A stretch of DNA of 64,000 bases from Alloalcanivorax gelatiniphagus (GTDB taxonomy: Bacteria > Pseudomonadota > Gammaproteobacteria > Pseudomonadales > Alcanivoracaceae), in the NCBI RefSeq assembly GCF_005938655.1, contig NZ_VCQT01000046.1:310001-374000 (forward strand), written 5' to 3'. Within the stretch, counting starts at the first letter, position 1. Every line of letters begins with the position of its first letter. The notes beneath the pieces were generated by a model. The model saw only the letters and a list, made by a program, of their open reading frames with translations. It ran no database searches and was not told the DNA's origin. The position numbers were made by a program, and so were the translations under genes. This document shows positions 28,515 through 37,227 of this stretch, piece by piece.

Positions 28515-29030
28515 TCACCGCTTGCCGCTTTTTCCGCTCTTGCCCTTCGCGCCGCCCTTGGCGGCGGCGCCGGGCCGGGGCAACACCACGGTGGCGGTGA
28601 GCGACAGGCGGTCATGCAGGGTCTGGTGCGGGTGCACCAGCACCACCAGATAACCGGCGCCGAGGGTCAGCCAGGACAGCCCGGCGGCGGCGAAACGGGC
28701 CACCGTCTGCCAGAAACGCATGGGGCCGCCCCGGTAGTCGCGCACCTGCAGGCGCCAGGCGCGCATGCCCAGGGTCTGGCCGCCGTGCAGCCAGAACCAG
28801 GCGTAAAAGGCCCAGGTTTCCAGGATCAGCAGCGGGAACAGCACGCCGCGCAGCACCATCGGGTCGGCGCGGGTGACGCCGTTGATGTCCTGCACCGGCA
28901 GGCCGGTATGGTTATAGAGAAGCACGAACAGGCCGGCGCTGACGAACCACAGGGCGATCACCAGGAAGCCGTCGTAAACCAGGGCCATAAAGCGTTTGAG
29001 CAAACCGGCGGGTTTGGCGTCTTCAATCAT
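28515..29030 (-). CDS. RDD family membrane protein
   Basis: 171 residues. Motifs typical of RDD proteins are [19 protein letters not shown] near the start and [15 protein letters not shown] centrally. Three hydrophobic segments (about 18-40, 65-85, 112-132) precede a lysine/glycine-rich C-terminal tail ([14 protein letters not shown]). It lies ten bases upstream of the queA start and is first in the operon. RDD proteins are small inner-membrane proteins, some linked to ion exchange; the role here is unknown. Confidence 0.85.
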   Translation of the reverse strand: MIEDAKPAGLLKRFMALVYDGFLVIALWFVSAGLFVLLYNHTGLPVQDINGVTRADPMVLRGVLFPLLILETWAFYAWFWLHGGQTLGMRAWRLQVRDYRGGPMRFWQTVARFAAAGLSWLTLGAGYLVVLVHPHQTLHDRLSLTATVVLPRPGAAAKGGAKGKSGKSGKR

Positions 29031-29079
29031 GGGGGCTCCGACGGGCGGACCAGCGTCTGGCGACGAACGGATACGGAAT

Positions 29080-29104
29080 AAAAAGCCCGCGTTTAGCGGG
29101 AGCT
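29080..29104 (-). terminator. Terminator-like hairpin in the RDD-queA leader
   Basis: Minus-strand transcript reads CTCCCGCTAAACGCGGGCTTTTT: a five-pair GC stem, a five-base loop and a U tract. It lies upstream of the RDD start codon and downstream of a promoter-like sequence, so it would act as an attenuator for the whole operon unless it ends an unseen upstream transcript. A six-codon frame MKRSSR ends with its stop inside the stem. Confidence 0.55.
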
Positions 29105-29148
29105 TCGTTTCATGCTGGGTAGCAGAGCGGGACTTGGCCCAATGCGCG

Positions 29149-29179
29149 AGTGTAGCAGAAACCGATTCAAAACCGCCAA
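29149..29179 (-). promoter_or_regulatory. Weak sigma-70-like promoter for RDD-queA-tgt-yajC-secDF
   Basis: Minus strand: -10 TACACT (29154-29149) with a -35 candidate TTGGCG (29179-29174) at 19-base spacing. It would start transcription near 29142, before the hairpin. Apart from this and the hairpin, the 294-base gap 29031-29324 shows nothing recognisable. Confidence 0.35.
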
Positions 29180-29324
29180 TGATCCGCCACCGGGCGCCTC
29201 TTGCCCAGACCCACTTCTGGCGAACTTTCTGTCGTGATCAATCCAAAGACCGCGCCTTGCCGGAGCGGGGTTCACCGAGGCGCCGATGCTCCGGGGCCTG
29301 ACGTTAGAGCCATAGGGGCGCCGA

Positions 29325-29954
29325 TCAACCGTATTCAGTCCGCACATCGTGCCGGCGCTCCTTTAGCACCGCGTCCCGGATCATGCGCCAGACAAAATCA
29401 CCTATCTCCTCTAGCGTGTAGCGACCATCGTCGCTAAACCAGGTGGCTACCCAGTTGAGCGCGCCGAGGCCTATAAGCCGCAGCAAATCAAGATCCACTT
29501 CCTTTCGAATTACCCCTTTCTCCGCCAGTGACTTGAGCATAGTCGCCCAGAGGGACTCATAACGGTCGCGCAACTTGATCATCTCCTTACGTGCCTCGCC
29601 GCGCAGAGAACGCCACTCAAACAACAGTACATAGACCATGTCCGAGCCGCTGACCAGCATCTGAAGGTGCGCATTGATGCCTCTACGCAACTGCTCCACG
29701 GGTTCCGCCGCACCGGCCACGGCTTCGGAGACAGCAGTCGAGGTTTGCTCCAAACCAAGGCGCATCAGATCAACAAGAATATCCTCCTTGGCCTGATACC
29801 GGTAATGAAGGCTGCCGGGCAGCAAATTACACGCTTTTGCGATTTCTTTCACCGTGGTCCGGTCATAGCCCTGCTCACGAAACAGTCGAGCGGCGGATGT
29901 CAATACAAACTGACGATCAGACCGGGCCGGACCGGCCGGGCGCTTTTTTCTCAT
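29325..29954 (-). CDS. TetR/AcrR family transcriptional regulator
   Basis: 209 residues. The N-terminal helix-turn-helix is clear: TSAARLFREQGYDRTTVKEI and ACNLLPGSLHYRYQAKEDIL (residues ~20-65). The C-terminal ligand and dimer domain is all-helical with no close family signature. It is the first gene of the catabolic region and could control the shared 17-bp element at 36239, 55904 and 60558, but that is a guess from position and family only. The 239 bases before it contain no recognised feature. Confidence 0.9.
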   Translation of the reverse strand: MRKKRPAGPARSDRQFVLTSAARLFREQGYDRTTVKEIAKACNLLPGSLHYRYQAKEDILVDLMRLGLEQTSTAVSEAVAGAAEPVEQLRRGINAHLQMLVSGSDMVYVLLFEWRSLRGEARKEMIKLRDRYESLWATMLKSLAEKGVIRKEVDLDLLRLIGLGALNWVATWFSDDGRYTLEEIGDFVWRMIRDAVLKERRHDVRTEYG

Positions 29955-30193
29955 GGTTTTTCTCCTCCGGCCTCGGGGTACGGCGCGAATCCGAATTGCG
30001 AGAGTCCATTGCCTGCGTCAGACCGACGACTTCCCCGTAATGGCTCGTCACGCCGAAGATCCGCGCGGCCCGCTGATTTTCTCACAAGTCATCGGCTAAG
30101 CACCACCGGCCTTGGTCAGCTGGCCAGGGAGGAGGTCCGGGCCGTGTACGGTCTGCGTCGCACCGAATGCCGATGCTGCTTCGGTATCATGCC

Positions 30194-31426
30194 TTATACC
30201 AACGATTTCAATTCGGTGCTCGGATCTTTCAATGCTTCAACATCGACGTCCTTGCCTTGATATACAAGCTTCTTCCCGACCATGAAGGCCATGGGCAGAT
30301 TTACCGCGTCAACGGCCACCAGCCGGCTTCCGCGTAAATAGAATACCACAAACGCTTCATCCGAGGGATCACCGCGAACCACCCGCTGATCGTGGTTTTG
30401 AGATAACCCCACCATTTGTAAGCGTACGTTAAACTGGTTCGACCAGAACCACGGCACGCTTGTGTAGGGCACGCGCTCACCCATAAGCGTCGCCGCCGCA
30501 GTACGAGCCTGATCGACGGCATTCGCCACGGACTCAAGTCGTTGCATCTTTTCAAATAACAGATTCCGGTGGCGGGTACAGTCGCCGATCGCCAGGACAG
30601 CGGGATCCGCGGTACGAGTAAACTCGTCAACGACAATACCGTCATCACAGGGCAAGCCCGCGGCCTCGGCTAGAGCGGTTTCCGGAAGAACACCGATGGA
30701 AACAAGCACGATATCGGCCGGCACGATACCGCCGTTCGCCAATCTCACGCCCGTCACACAACCTTGCTCTCCCGCTTCGAAGCCGGTAACCGCGGTGTTC
30801 AAACGTACGTCCACGCCGGCGTCAGTATGCTTGGCGTAAAAGAATGCGGACATTTCCGGCCCAGTAACCCGTTGCATAAGCCGATCAGCGGCTTCCAGTA
30901 CGGTGACATCGACGCCGCTCTTGTTTGCGCTGGCGGCGACCTCGAGACCGATATAGCCGCCACCCACGATGACCAAACGTTTCCCTGCAACTAATTGTTG
31001 GCGCAAGTTATCCGCATCGGCTATATCATGCAAATAGTGAATGCCTTTCAAGTCCGCTCCCGGCGCATTCAAACGCCGAACACGCGATCCCGTGGCCAGG
31101 ACAAGTTGATCGTATTTCAAGGTGCTCTGGTCCGACAACCGGATGATTTTGTTGTTTCGATCGATTTGCACGACTCGCACACCGAGCCGCAACTGATGAC
31201 CCGCCTTTTCATATATTGAACTTGGCTTCAAATACAGTGAACCCTGATCAACTTCGCCTGTCAGGTAATTCTTGGACAGAGGCGGGCGCTGATAGGGTGG
31301 GTGGGGCTCTTCGCCCACCAGAATCACTTTATGCTGATATTTCTTTTGCAACAGTGTTGTCAAAAGCGCTCCCGCCGCGTGCCCGCCGCCAACGATGACC
31401 GTCGTTTGTTTCTGATTGTTCGTCAT
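30194..31426 (-). CDS. NAD(P)H-dependent ferredoxin reductase (FAD)
   Basis: 410 residues. The FAD motif VIVGGGHAAGALLTTLLQ at the N-terminus, PPYQRPPLSKNYL, the NAD motif LVIVGGGYIGLEVAASANK (about residue 150) and VLAIGDCTRH near residue 285 define the rubredoxin/putidaredoxin-reductase family. It would pass electrons from NAD(P)H to the ferredoxin encoded at the head of the same operon and so to CYP153. It is the last gene of the operon, 75 bp after the GMC oxidoreductase. G+C in this operon is visibly lower than in the core genes before it. Confidence 0.9.
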   Translation of the reverse strand: MTNNQKQTTVIVGGGHAAGALLTTLLQKKYQHKVILVGEEPHPPYQRPPLSKNYLTGEVDQGSLYLKPSSIYEKAGHQLRLGVRVVQIDRNNKIIRLSDQSTLKYDQLVLATGSRVRRLNAPGADLKGIHYLHDIADADNLRQQLVAGKRLVIVGGGYIGLEVAASANKSGVDVTVLEAADRLMQRVTGPEMSAFFYAKHTDAGVDVRLNTAVTGFEAGEQGCVTGVRLANGGIVPADIVLVSIGVLPETALAEAAGLPCDDGIVVDEFTRTADPAVLAIGDCTRHRNLLFEKMQRLESVANAVDQARTAAATLMGERVPYTSVPWFWSNQFNVRLQMVGLSQNHDQRVVRGDPSDEAFVVFYLRGSRLVAVDAVNLPMAFMVGKKLVYQGKDVDVEALKDPSTELKSLV

Positions 31427-31501
31427 AGCCTATCTCTTTTCTACTGTGCCTTGGGGTCCGATTTCACGATTACAAACGCCATGGGGACGAGCACGCCGCA
31501 C

Positions 31502-33172
31502 TCAATACCGCGATCGGCCGCGGGAAACCTTGAAATCCTCGAGAATCATCTCGGCCCCCTTCTCGCCAATCATGGTCGCCGGCTGATGAGTATTTCCGCC
31601 CACCAGGGTCGGCATAACGGAAGCATCAACCACCCGCAGGGACCGGAGGCCATGCACGCGCAGTCGGGGATCGACCACCGCCATTGGATCCAACCCCATC
31701 TTACAGGTACCTACAGGGTGGTAGGCCGACTCGCCGCTACGCCTCACCCATCTGGCGAGGTCTTCGTCACTGCGCAGCGTCGGTCCCGGCGATATCTCGA
31801 CCTCGTGGTGAGACGCGAAAGCCGGCTGCTCCAGAATCCTGCGGACTAAACGCACCCCCCGAACGAGTCTCTCGACATCGGCGGGCTCAGCCATATAATT
31901 GGGGTCTATCAGCGGTGCCGCGAAGGGATCGGCACTGTGCAAACCGACGTGGCCGCGCGACAAAGGCCGGAGCCCATAAATCATCACGATGTAACCATAA
32001 CCGCTCATCGCGGTCTTCATATCCCGCCCGTGATCAGCGTACAGCATCGGCCCGAAATGCAGTTGCAAGTCGGGGATCGGCTCTTCCGCACGGGAACGAA
32101 TAAACCCACCGGCCTCGGCGCCGTTACTCGACAGTAAACCGCGACGACCGCTCAGATACTGCAGCAGGGCCCGAAGGCCCTTGAACCAGTAGCTCGGATG
32201 CATGGAAATGCTCTGGCGGTCGCGCGCTCTAACACGCACGAACACGTCGATGTGATCCTGCAGATTCCGTCCCACGCCCTCCAGCTCATGACGCAATTCA
32301 ATCCCGTGCCGGGACAGTTCACCGCGCGGCCCGATTCCAGAAAGCATCAGCAGCTGCGGAGAATTAAACGCGCCGCCGCAGAGAACTACTTCGCGCCGGG
32401 CACGGACCTGAGCCAGCCCCTTCCCGCTCCGATATTCGACACCGGTGGCATGGCCGCCCTGGAGCAACACACGCGTGACGTGCGCTCCGCTGCGGACAGT
32501 CAGGTTGGACCGAAACGCCGCGGGTTCGAGATAGGCACGCGCATTGCTACAGCGCGCGCCGTCCTTCTGATAAACATAGTAGTAGCCCACGCCTTCCTGC
32601 TCACGTCCGTTGAAATCCGGGTTGCGCCGGTGGCCCGCCTGCATCGCCGCCTTGACGAACGCCGTGCTTAGCGGATTGGTATAGCGGCGCTCGGCAACAT
32701 TAAGCGGGCCACCCCGACCATGAAACGCCGTTTCAAGAGCCGCCAACTCCGGCTCGAAATGTTCGGATCTTCGGAAGTAAGGCAACACATCGGCATACGA
32801 CCACCCCTCGCAACCGAGCCGTGCCCACTCGTCGTAGTCCCGGGCATGTCCGCGAATGTAGACCTGCGCGTTCATGCCGCTGGACCCGCCGACCATCTTG
32901 CCTCGTGGCTGATATAAGGCACGGCCATACATGTGCCGTTGCGGCTCGGTATTGAACTGCCAGTTAACGCGACGACTGAAGATCAGCTGCAGAAAGCCCA
33001 GCGGCATATTCACGAACGGATTGCGGCGACTCTCCGGACCGGCCTCAAGCAACAGCACCGAATGGCGGCCGCATTCGGATAGACGGTTGGCGACGACGCA
33101 TCCGGCCGAGCCCGCCCCAACCACGACATAATCGAACTGTTCGGATGACATCGGCTCCGGACGTGAATTCAA
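31502..33172 (-). CDS. GMC-family alcohol dehydrogenase (AlkJ-like)
   Basis: 556 residues. The FAD motif FDYVVVGAGSAGCVVANRLS is at the start, the GMC signature GKMVGGSSGMNAQVYIRG near residue 90, and the catalytic histidines in SAYHPVGTCKMG and GGNTHQPATMIGEKGA at the C-terminus. Relatives (AlkJ, choline dehydrogenase) oxidise primary alcohols to aldehydes at the membrane face. Directly after the CYP153 gene, with an ATGA overlap, it would oxidise the 1-alkanol product. A matching gene follows the P450 in Alcanivorax borkumensis, from memory. Confidence 0.92.
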   Translation of the reverse strand: MNSRPEPMSSEQFDYVVVGAGSAGCVVANRLSECGRHSVLLLEAGPESRRNPFVNMPLGFLQLIFSRRVNWQFNTEPQRHMYGRALYQPRGKMVGGSSGMNAQVYIRGHARDYDEWARLGCEGWSYADVLPYFRRSEHFEPELAALETAFHGRGGPLNVAERRYTNPLSTAFVKAAMQAGHRRNPDFNGREQEGVGYYYVYQKDGARCSNARAYLEPAAFRSNLTVRSGAHVTRVLLQGGHATGVEYRSGKGLAQVRARREVVLCGGAFNSPQLLMLSGIGPRGELSRHGIELRHELEGVGRNLQDHIDVFVRVRARDRQSISMHPSYWFKGLRALLQYLSGRRGLLSSNGAEAGGFIRSRAEEPIPDLQLHFGPMLYADHGRDMKTAMSGYGYIVMIYGLRPLSRGHVGLHSADPFAAPLIDPNYMAEPADVERLVRGVRLVRRILEQPAFASHHEVEISPGPTLRSDEDLARWVRRSGESAYHPVGTCKMGLDPMAVVDPRLRVHGLRSLRVVDASVMPTLVGGNTHQPATMIGEKGAEMILEDFKVSRGRSRY

Positions 33173-34581
33173 TTTTTTGCGGTCAACTTGACCATTAGCT
33201 TGGAATAGCCCCGCACAAAGTTGGACTGCACACGCTCGGGCTCACCCACGACCTCTATGTTATCAAAGCGCTTGAGTAACTCTTCCCACAAAATCCGCAA
33301 TTGCAACTCAGCCAGACGGTTGCCCATGCAACGGTGAATGCCGTAGCCAAAGGAAATATGATTCCGCGCGTCCTTTCGATCAATAATAAGCTGGTCGGGA
33401 TTTTCGAACTTTCGTTCGTCTCTATTACCGGAGGCATACCACATCAACACGCGGTCCCCTTTCTTAATGGTCTGACCACGCAGCTCCACGTCCTGCGTGG
33501 CAACCCGGCGCATGTGCGCGAGTGGAGTTTGCCAGCGGATAATTTCCGAAACCATGTTCGGAATCAATTCCGGGTTTTTCTTCAGCTTGATGAATTCCTC
33601 GGGGAACTGATTCAGGGCCAGCACACCGCCGCTCATGGAGTTGCGGGTGGTGTCATTGCCGCCAACAATCAGCAGCGCCAGGTTGCCGATAAACTCCATC
33701 GGACGGTTAATCAAATCCCGGGTATCCTCGTTACTCTGTAGCATGCTGATCAAGTCGAAACCCGGAGGCTCGCCAGCCTTGCGTCGTGCCTCCTTGTCTC
33801 GCCAAAGCCTCGAGAATGACCAGGCCATGTCCGCGGCATCGTCAAACATGATGTCTTCGTCGGTAAACTCGCCACCAGTCGCCGAAGATGCTCCGGACAG
33901 TCGGTCCGACCAATCAACCAGCTTGTGACGCTGCTCGTAAGGGAAATCCAGCAACGTTGCCAACATACGCCCGGTCAACTCCTTGGACACTGCCGGCACC
34001 CAGTTGAAAGCCTTGTCCAGGGGCAGACTGTCGAGCACCTCGGCGGCGCGCTGCCGGATCAGCCCCTCCATTTCCTTGAGATTCTGGGGTGCCACCACAC
34101 CTTGGACCGCCCGGCGTTGCACATCATGTTTTGGCGGATCCATGGCGATAAACATTTCCACCGACAACCCTTCCGGAGGATCACCCAGAATGATTTGTGG
34201 CTCGGAGGAAAAGAGCTCGTGATTCTTATCGACGAACAAAATGTCTTCATAGCGTGTCACCGACCAGAATGGCCCGAACTGGCTGCTTTTCTGGAAGTGC
34301 ACCGGTGCCTCATCACGTAACCGCTTGAAATAGGCACCCCACTGATCTTGCCGATACAGAAAAGGGTTGCTGGTATCAATATCCTCAAGTGCCAGGGTAT
34401 TAACGTCAGGAACGGGCTGTTCGAGAAACTTGACCTGTGGGCGTGTTGACCCCAGTGCCTTTTTCTTCGCTTTCATCAGAGATTTGAGTGCCTTGATCTG
34501 TAAGTGCATAGGCACCAATCTCGATGTGGCATTAATCATCTTTGTTTGCATGGCATCGTTCGTGCCTGACTTGGTTGACAT
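33169..34581 (-). CDS. CYP153-family cytochrome P450 alkane hydroxylase
   Basis: 470 residues. The haem loop FGYGIHRCMGNRLAELQL places the thiolate at Cys418. The I-helix is LLIVGGNDTTRNSMSGGVLA and the K-helix ExxR lies in SEIIRWQTPLAHMRR. The segment GDPPEGLSVEMFIAMDPPKH and the start VPMHLQIKALKSLMK closely match remembered CYP153A sequences of Alcanivorax. CYP153 enzymes hydroxylate the terminal carbon of medium-chain n-alkanes. The electron partners are encoded on both sides: ferredoxin 12 bp upstream, reductase at the operon end. A decayed fragment of a second CYP153 lies at 50551-50675. Confidence 0.96.
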   Translation of the reverse strand: MSTKSGTNDAMQTKMINATSRLVPMHLQIKALKSLMKAKKKALGSTRPQVKFLEQPVPDVNTLALEDIDTSNPFLYRQDQWGAYFKRLRDEAPVHFQKSSQFGPFWSVTRYEDILFVDKNHELFSSEPQIILGDPPEGLSVEMFIAMDPPKHDVQRRAVQGVVAPQNLKEMEGLIRQRAAEVLDSLPLDKAFNWVPAVSKELTGRMLATLLDFPYEQRHKLVDWSDRLSGASSATGGEFTDEDIMFDDAADMAWSFSRLWRDKEARRKAGEPPGFDLISMLQSNEDTRDLINRPMEFIGNLALLIVGGNDTTRNSMSGGVLALNQFPEEFIKLKKNPELIPNMVSEIIRWQTPLAHMRRVATQDVELRGQTIKKGDRVLMWYASGNRDERKFENPDQLIIDRKDARNHISFGYGIHRCMGNRLAELQLRILWEELLKRFDNIEVVGEPERVQSNFVRGYSKLMVKLTAKN

Positions 34582-34593
34582 GGGGACCTCCCG

Positions 34594-34914
34594 CTACATC
34601 TGAAATTCAGGCAACAGAACGGTCATACCGTCCATCGCCTCGGTGGTTCGGATCTGACAGCCCAGCCGAGAGGTTTCTGCCCGCTCCGGAGTCATGGACA
34701 ACATCTGCTCTTCAGCATCATTTATTTCCCCGGTCTTGCCGAACCATTCATCGGTCACTATCACGTGGCAGGTGCCGCAGGCGCATTCCCCACCGCAATC
34801 TCCGTCGATGCCGGGCACAGCGTTATTAACAGCAACCTGCATCAGCGAGGAACCAGATTCAAACTCGGCAATGTGCTCGGTACTGTCATGCTCAATGAAC
34901 GTAATCTTACCCAA
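34594..34914 (-). CDS. [2Fe-2S] ferredoxin, putidaredoxin/adrenodoxin type
   Basis: 106 residues. The cluster ligands fit C-x5-C-x2-C-x36-C exactly (Cys40, Cys46, Cys49, Cys86), in GDCGGECACGTCHV and SRLGCQI. This spacing defines the vertebrate-adrenodoxin/putidaredoxin class that serves soluble P450s. It is the first gene of the CYP153 operon and transfers single electrons from the reductase (30194-31426) to the P450. Confidence 0.95.
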   Translation of the reverse strand: MGKITFIEHDSTEHIAEFESGSSLMQVAVNNAVPGIDGDCGGECACGTCHVIVTDEWFGKTGEINDAEEQMLSMTPERAETSRLGCQIRTTEAMDGMTVLLPEFQM

Positions 34915-34975
34915 GGCCTTTCTCCAGCAAGTAACTTAATGACTGCATCGTGGTTGTTGATTCGCTTGCCGGGGA

Positions 34976-35011
34976 GGTCATTTATTGACACACTGGGGTC
35001 ATTTAAAGACA
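34976..35011. promoter_or_regulatory. AraC-type double direct repeat upstream of the CYP153 operon
   Basis: Two direct repeats, GGTCATTTATTGACA (34976-34990) and GGTCATTTAAAGACA (34997-35011), are spaced 21 bp, two helical turns. It lies between the divergent ferredoxin and AraC-regulator genes. Direct repeats at this spacing are usual for AraC-family dimers, so the adjacent regulator is the obvious binder. A near copy occurs at 50731-50766. Confidence 0.65.
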
Positions 35012-35037
35012 GGCATGCCTATCAACGGACCGTATCA

Positions 35038-36102
35038 ATGACACAGCAGAAGGGTGAACCGAAAGCTTCGGAAGGCGGCATTCCGTCGAACTATTCACGA
35101 CTTATTGCCCGCGAGCTGGACTTAACCGTCAGCCAGCTACCCTCGTTGCTGCAAGGTACCGGTCTCGGTATCGCGCAATTTCTGGGCGAGGACAGTCTGC
35201 TCACGCCAGCTCACCAGGTGCGGATTTTACGCAATGCACTGGCGTTGTCGGGCCAGTTTGAGTTCGGCTTACGGCTGGGTAAGCGTCTGACCCCGGCGAC
35301 CCACGGCGCCATCGGTTTTGCCGCCTCGAGCAGTCCGGACCTGCTCACCGCGCTACAGGCGATTCAGACATTCCTACCTACTCGCGCAAGCATCGTCGAG
35401 CTACACCTGCAGGAAGCTGAAGAACACCTGGAATGCCGACTGGACTTCCAAGTGCCGCTGGACGCGGATATCGAGCGTTGCCTGGCGGATACCATGATCG
35501 TGGTGCTGCTTGAATTCGGCGAGTTCGTTGTCGGTCGCCCACTACATGAGGCTGAAATTTGTTTTACCCACCGGACACCTGAGTACCACGCGATGTACTC
35601 GGACTACTTGCCCGGTCGCATTCGTTTTGGCTCCGATAAGTTCACACTAAAACTGCCGATGGCACTGTGCCTGGAACCGAACGCCTCCGCCAATCATGAA
35701 AATTACCGCCTGGCTCTTGAGCAATGTGAATCAATGCTTGCCGAGCTTCAGAACCACAAGCCCAGCTACCAGACCCGGCTTAAGAAGATGATGCTATCGA
35801 GACCCCCCGGTTCGCTCAGCGAAGACGAAGCAGCGGCCTCCCTTTTCATGAGCAAACGCACTCTCGCTCGCAAGCTCAAGGAGGAAAACAGTAGTTTTAG
35901 GAAAATTCGTGACGAAATCCTATCCCGGCAAGCGATCAGCTACCTGTGTGACAGCAAGCTTTCGATCGAAGCCATCGCCGCGTTGATGAACTATCATGAC
36001 GGAGCCAATTTCAGGCGTGCCTTCAAGCGCTGGTTCGGTCTTTCGCCCGATCAGTACCGGCAGCACGCCGGTTCCCGGCACACTCTACCCCCTGCCCCCT
36101 AG
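35038..36102 (+). CDS. AraC-family regulator of the CYP153 operon
   Basis: 354 residues from ATG at 35038; a longer open frame upstream runs through the operator and the ferredoxin 5' end and is not credible. The N-terminal ligand domain (~30-215) resembles the AraC-type arabinose-binding-like group (FELGLRLGKRLTP-type segment). The C-terminal double helix-turn-helix is clear: DEAAASLFMSKRTLARKLKE and LSIEAIAALMNYHDGANFRRAFKRWFG is split across residues ~285-335. It is divergent from the alkane operon, as is the CypR-type regulator in Alcanivorax. It probably activates the operon on alkanes. Confidence 0.9.
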   Translation: MTQQKGEPKASEGGIPSNYSRLIARELDLTVSQLPSLLQGTGLGIAQFLGEDSLLTPAHQVRILRNALALSGQFEFGLRLGKRLTPATHGAIGFAASSSPDLLTALQAIQTFLPTRASIVELHLQEAEEHLECRLDFQVPLDADIERCLADTMIVVLLEFGEFVVGRPLHEAEICFTHRTPEYHAMYSDYLPGRIRFGSDKFTLKLPMALCLEPNASANHENYRLALEQCESMLAELQNHKPSYQTRLKKMMLSRPPGSLSEDEAAASLFMSKRTLARKLKEENSSFRKIRDEILSRQAISYLCDSKLSIEAIAALMNYHDGANFRRAFKRWFGLSPDQYRQHAGSRHTLPPAP

Positions 36103-36232
36103 TGGTCCGGTACCACGCTCCGGCATTCCGTTTCCTTTCTTTTGTACCGTATCTCGACCGGCCTTTCCCGCCGGTCTGACGCGATCTGTTTCCCGGCGCG
36201 CGAAGATATCCACTGACTGCTTTTTTCGGGCC

Positions 36233-36262
36233 TTGACATTTGGTCAATCGCCCAAATAAAGT
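36233..36262 (+). promoter_or_regulatory. Promoter with embedded operator for the 12-gene operon
   Basis: -35 TTGACA (36233-36238, perfect) and -10 TAAAGT (36257-36262) are separated by 18 bases. That spacer is TTTGGTCAATCGCCCAAA, with TTTGG/CCAAA inverted arms. A repressor bound there would block polymerase. The element is related to ones at 55904 and 60558. A strong ribosome site AGGAGGT follows before the 36295 ATG. Confidence 0.6.
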
Positions 36263-36294
36263 GACTCAACAGTCGAACTACTCAGGAGGTCGAC

Positions 36295-37227
36295 ATGGTG
36301 ATCGCGAGCCGCAAGATTGGTTACGATGAAGTCGAACACAGGGATTTGAATTTCGGCATGAGCCCGGAGACGGTGCCGCGCCACTGGTTCAACAACGATC
36401 CGTGGATCACTCACTGGATGAACGCGATCCTGGCCGCGGTGCCGGACGGCGAGCGCTGGGTCATGCAGGCCACGAGTAAGCAACTCGAGAATCTTCACGA
36501 TCCGTCAGTGCGCAAAGCCGCGATCAGCTTTATTCGACAGGAACGCTCCCATGCACGGGAGCATGACGCCATGAATGAAGCGATGGTCGCGCACGGCATT
36601 CCAATAGACCGGGCGGAGGCCGTGTTCAAGGCGATCAGAAAGCCCCTTCAACGCTACCTGGGCGGCGCCACCCAGTGCGCCATGGCCGCGAACTTCGAGC
36701 ATTTCACGGCCGTGATTTCCCAGGTAATGCTCGATCATCCGGAACTGTGGGACGATACCAGGCAGGAAGTCGCCGCCATGCTGTTCTGGCACTTCGTGGA
36801 GGAGACGGAGCACAAGTCAGTCAGCTTCGACGTGTTCGGAGAGGTAAGCGGGGGCGGCGTCCGCGCTTACGCAATCCGCATGGCGACGCTCGCTCTGGGT
36901 ACAGCCCTTTTCCTGCCTCTGGTGCACGGTAACTGGCTGTATTTCCTCTGGAAAGATCGGCAGCTCACGAACATCCCCTCGGCACTGCGCGCCATTAAGT
37001 GGTTGTACTTCGCACCTGGAATCTTCACCCGAGCTTTTGTGATCGATACGCTGCCTTTTCTCTCCCCCCGCTTCCATCCATGGGACGCCGATAACCGGGA
37101 AGTCATCCACGCCTGGAAGCGCGCCTACGAGGAAACCGGTGATGCCCAGCAGGCTTACCAAGCATTCCGGCAATGGCATGACGATAACAGGCGTGACACA
37201 ACAGCGGAACGAGTGACGGCGGCGTGA
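36295..37227 (+). CDS. PF10118-type predicted metal-dependent hydrolase
   Basis: 310 residues. Helix-rich, with conserved histidines and acidic residues in FIRQERSHAREHDAMNE, NFEHFTAVISQ and FWHFVEETEHKSVSFDVF, the pattern of the PF10118 family, which looks like a ferritin-like di-metal site. A hydrophobic stretch near residues 195-215 may touch the membrane. Biochemistry of the family is essentially uncharacterised; it often sits beside Baeyer-Villiger monooxygenases and hydrolases of lipid metabolism. It is the first gene of a 12-gene operon and overlaps the following SDR gene (ATGA). Confidence 0.8.
   Translation: MVIASRKIGYDEVEHRDLNFGMSPETVPRHWFNNDPWITHWMNAILAAVPDGERWVMQATSKQLENLHDPSVRKAAISFIRQERSHAREHDAMNEAMVAHGIPIDRAEAVFKAIRKPLQRYLGGATQCAMAANFEHFTAVISQVMLDHPELWDDTRQEVAAMLFWHFVEETEHKSVSFDVFGEVSGGGVRAYAIRMATLALGTALFLPLVHGNWLYFLWKDRQLTNIPSALRAIKWLYFAPGIFTRAFVIDTLPFLSPRFHPWDADNREVIHAWKRAYEETGDAQQAYQAFRQWHDDNRRDTTAERVTAA

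Noticed and set aside
29106-29200. Possible tRNA gene before the terminator-like hairpin
   Set aside because: No T-loop GGTTCRAAT or acceptor pairing could be found on either strand.
30113-30130. CTTGGTCAGCTGGCCAGG as a fourth copy of the 17-bp shared element near the TetR gene
   Set aside because: Only about 11 of 18 bases match and it lies some 160 bases from the TetR start without a promoter beside it.
30960-30990. GACCAAA in the ferredoxin reductase gene (also near 6425 and 52290) as further operator copies
   Set aside because: The heptamer occurs inside coding sequence without the rest of the 17-bp pattern and is expected by chance.
34765-35037. N-terminal 91-codon extension of the AraC regulator
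   Set aside because: It would overlap the divergent ferredoxin gene and the operator; the internal ATG at 35038 gives the normal family length.
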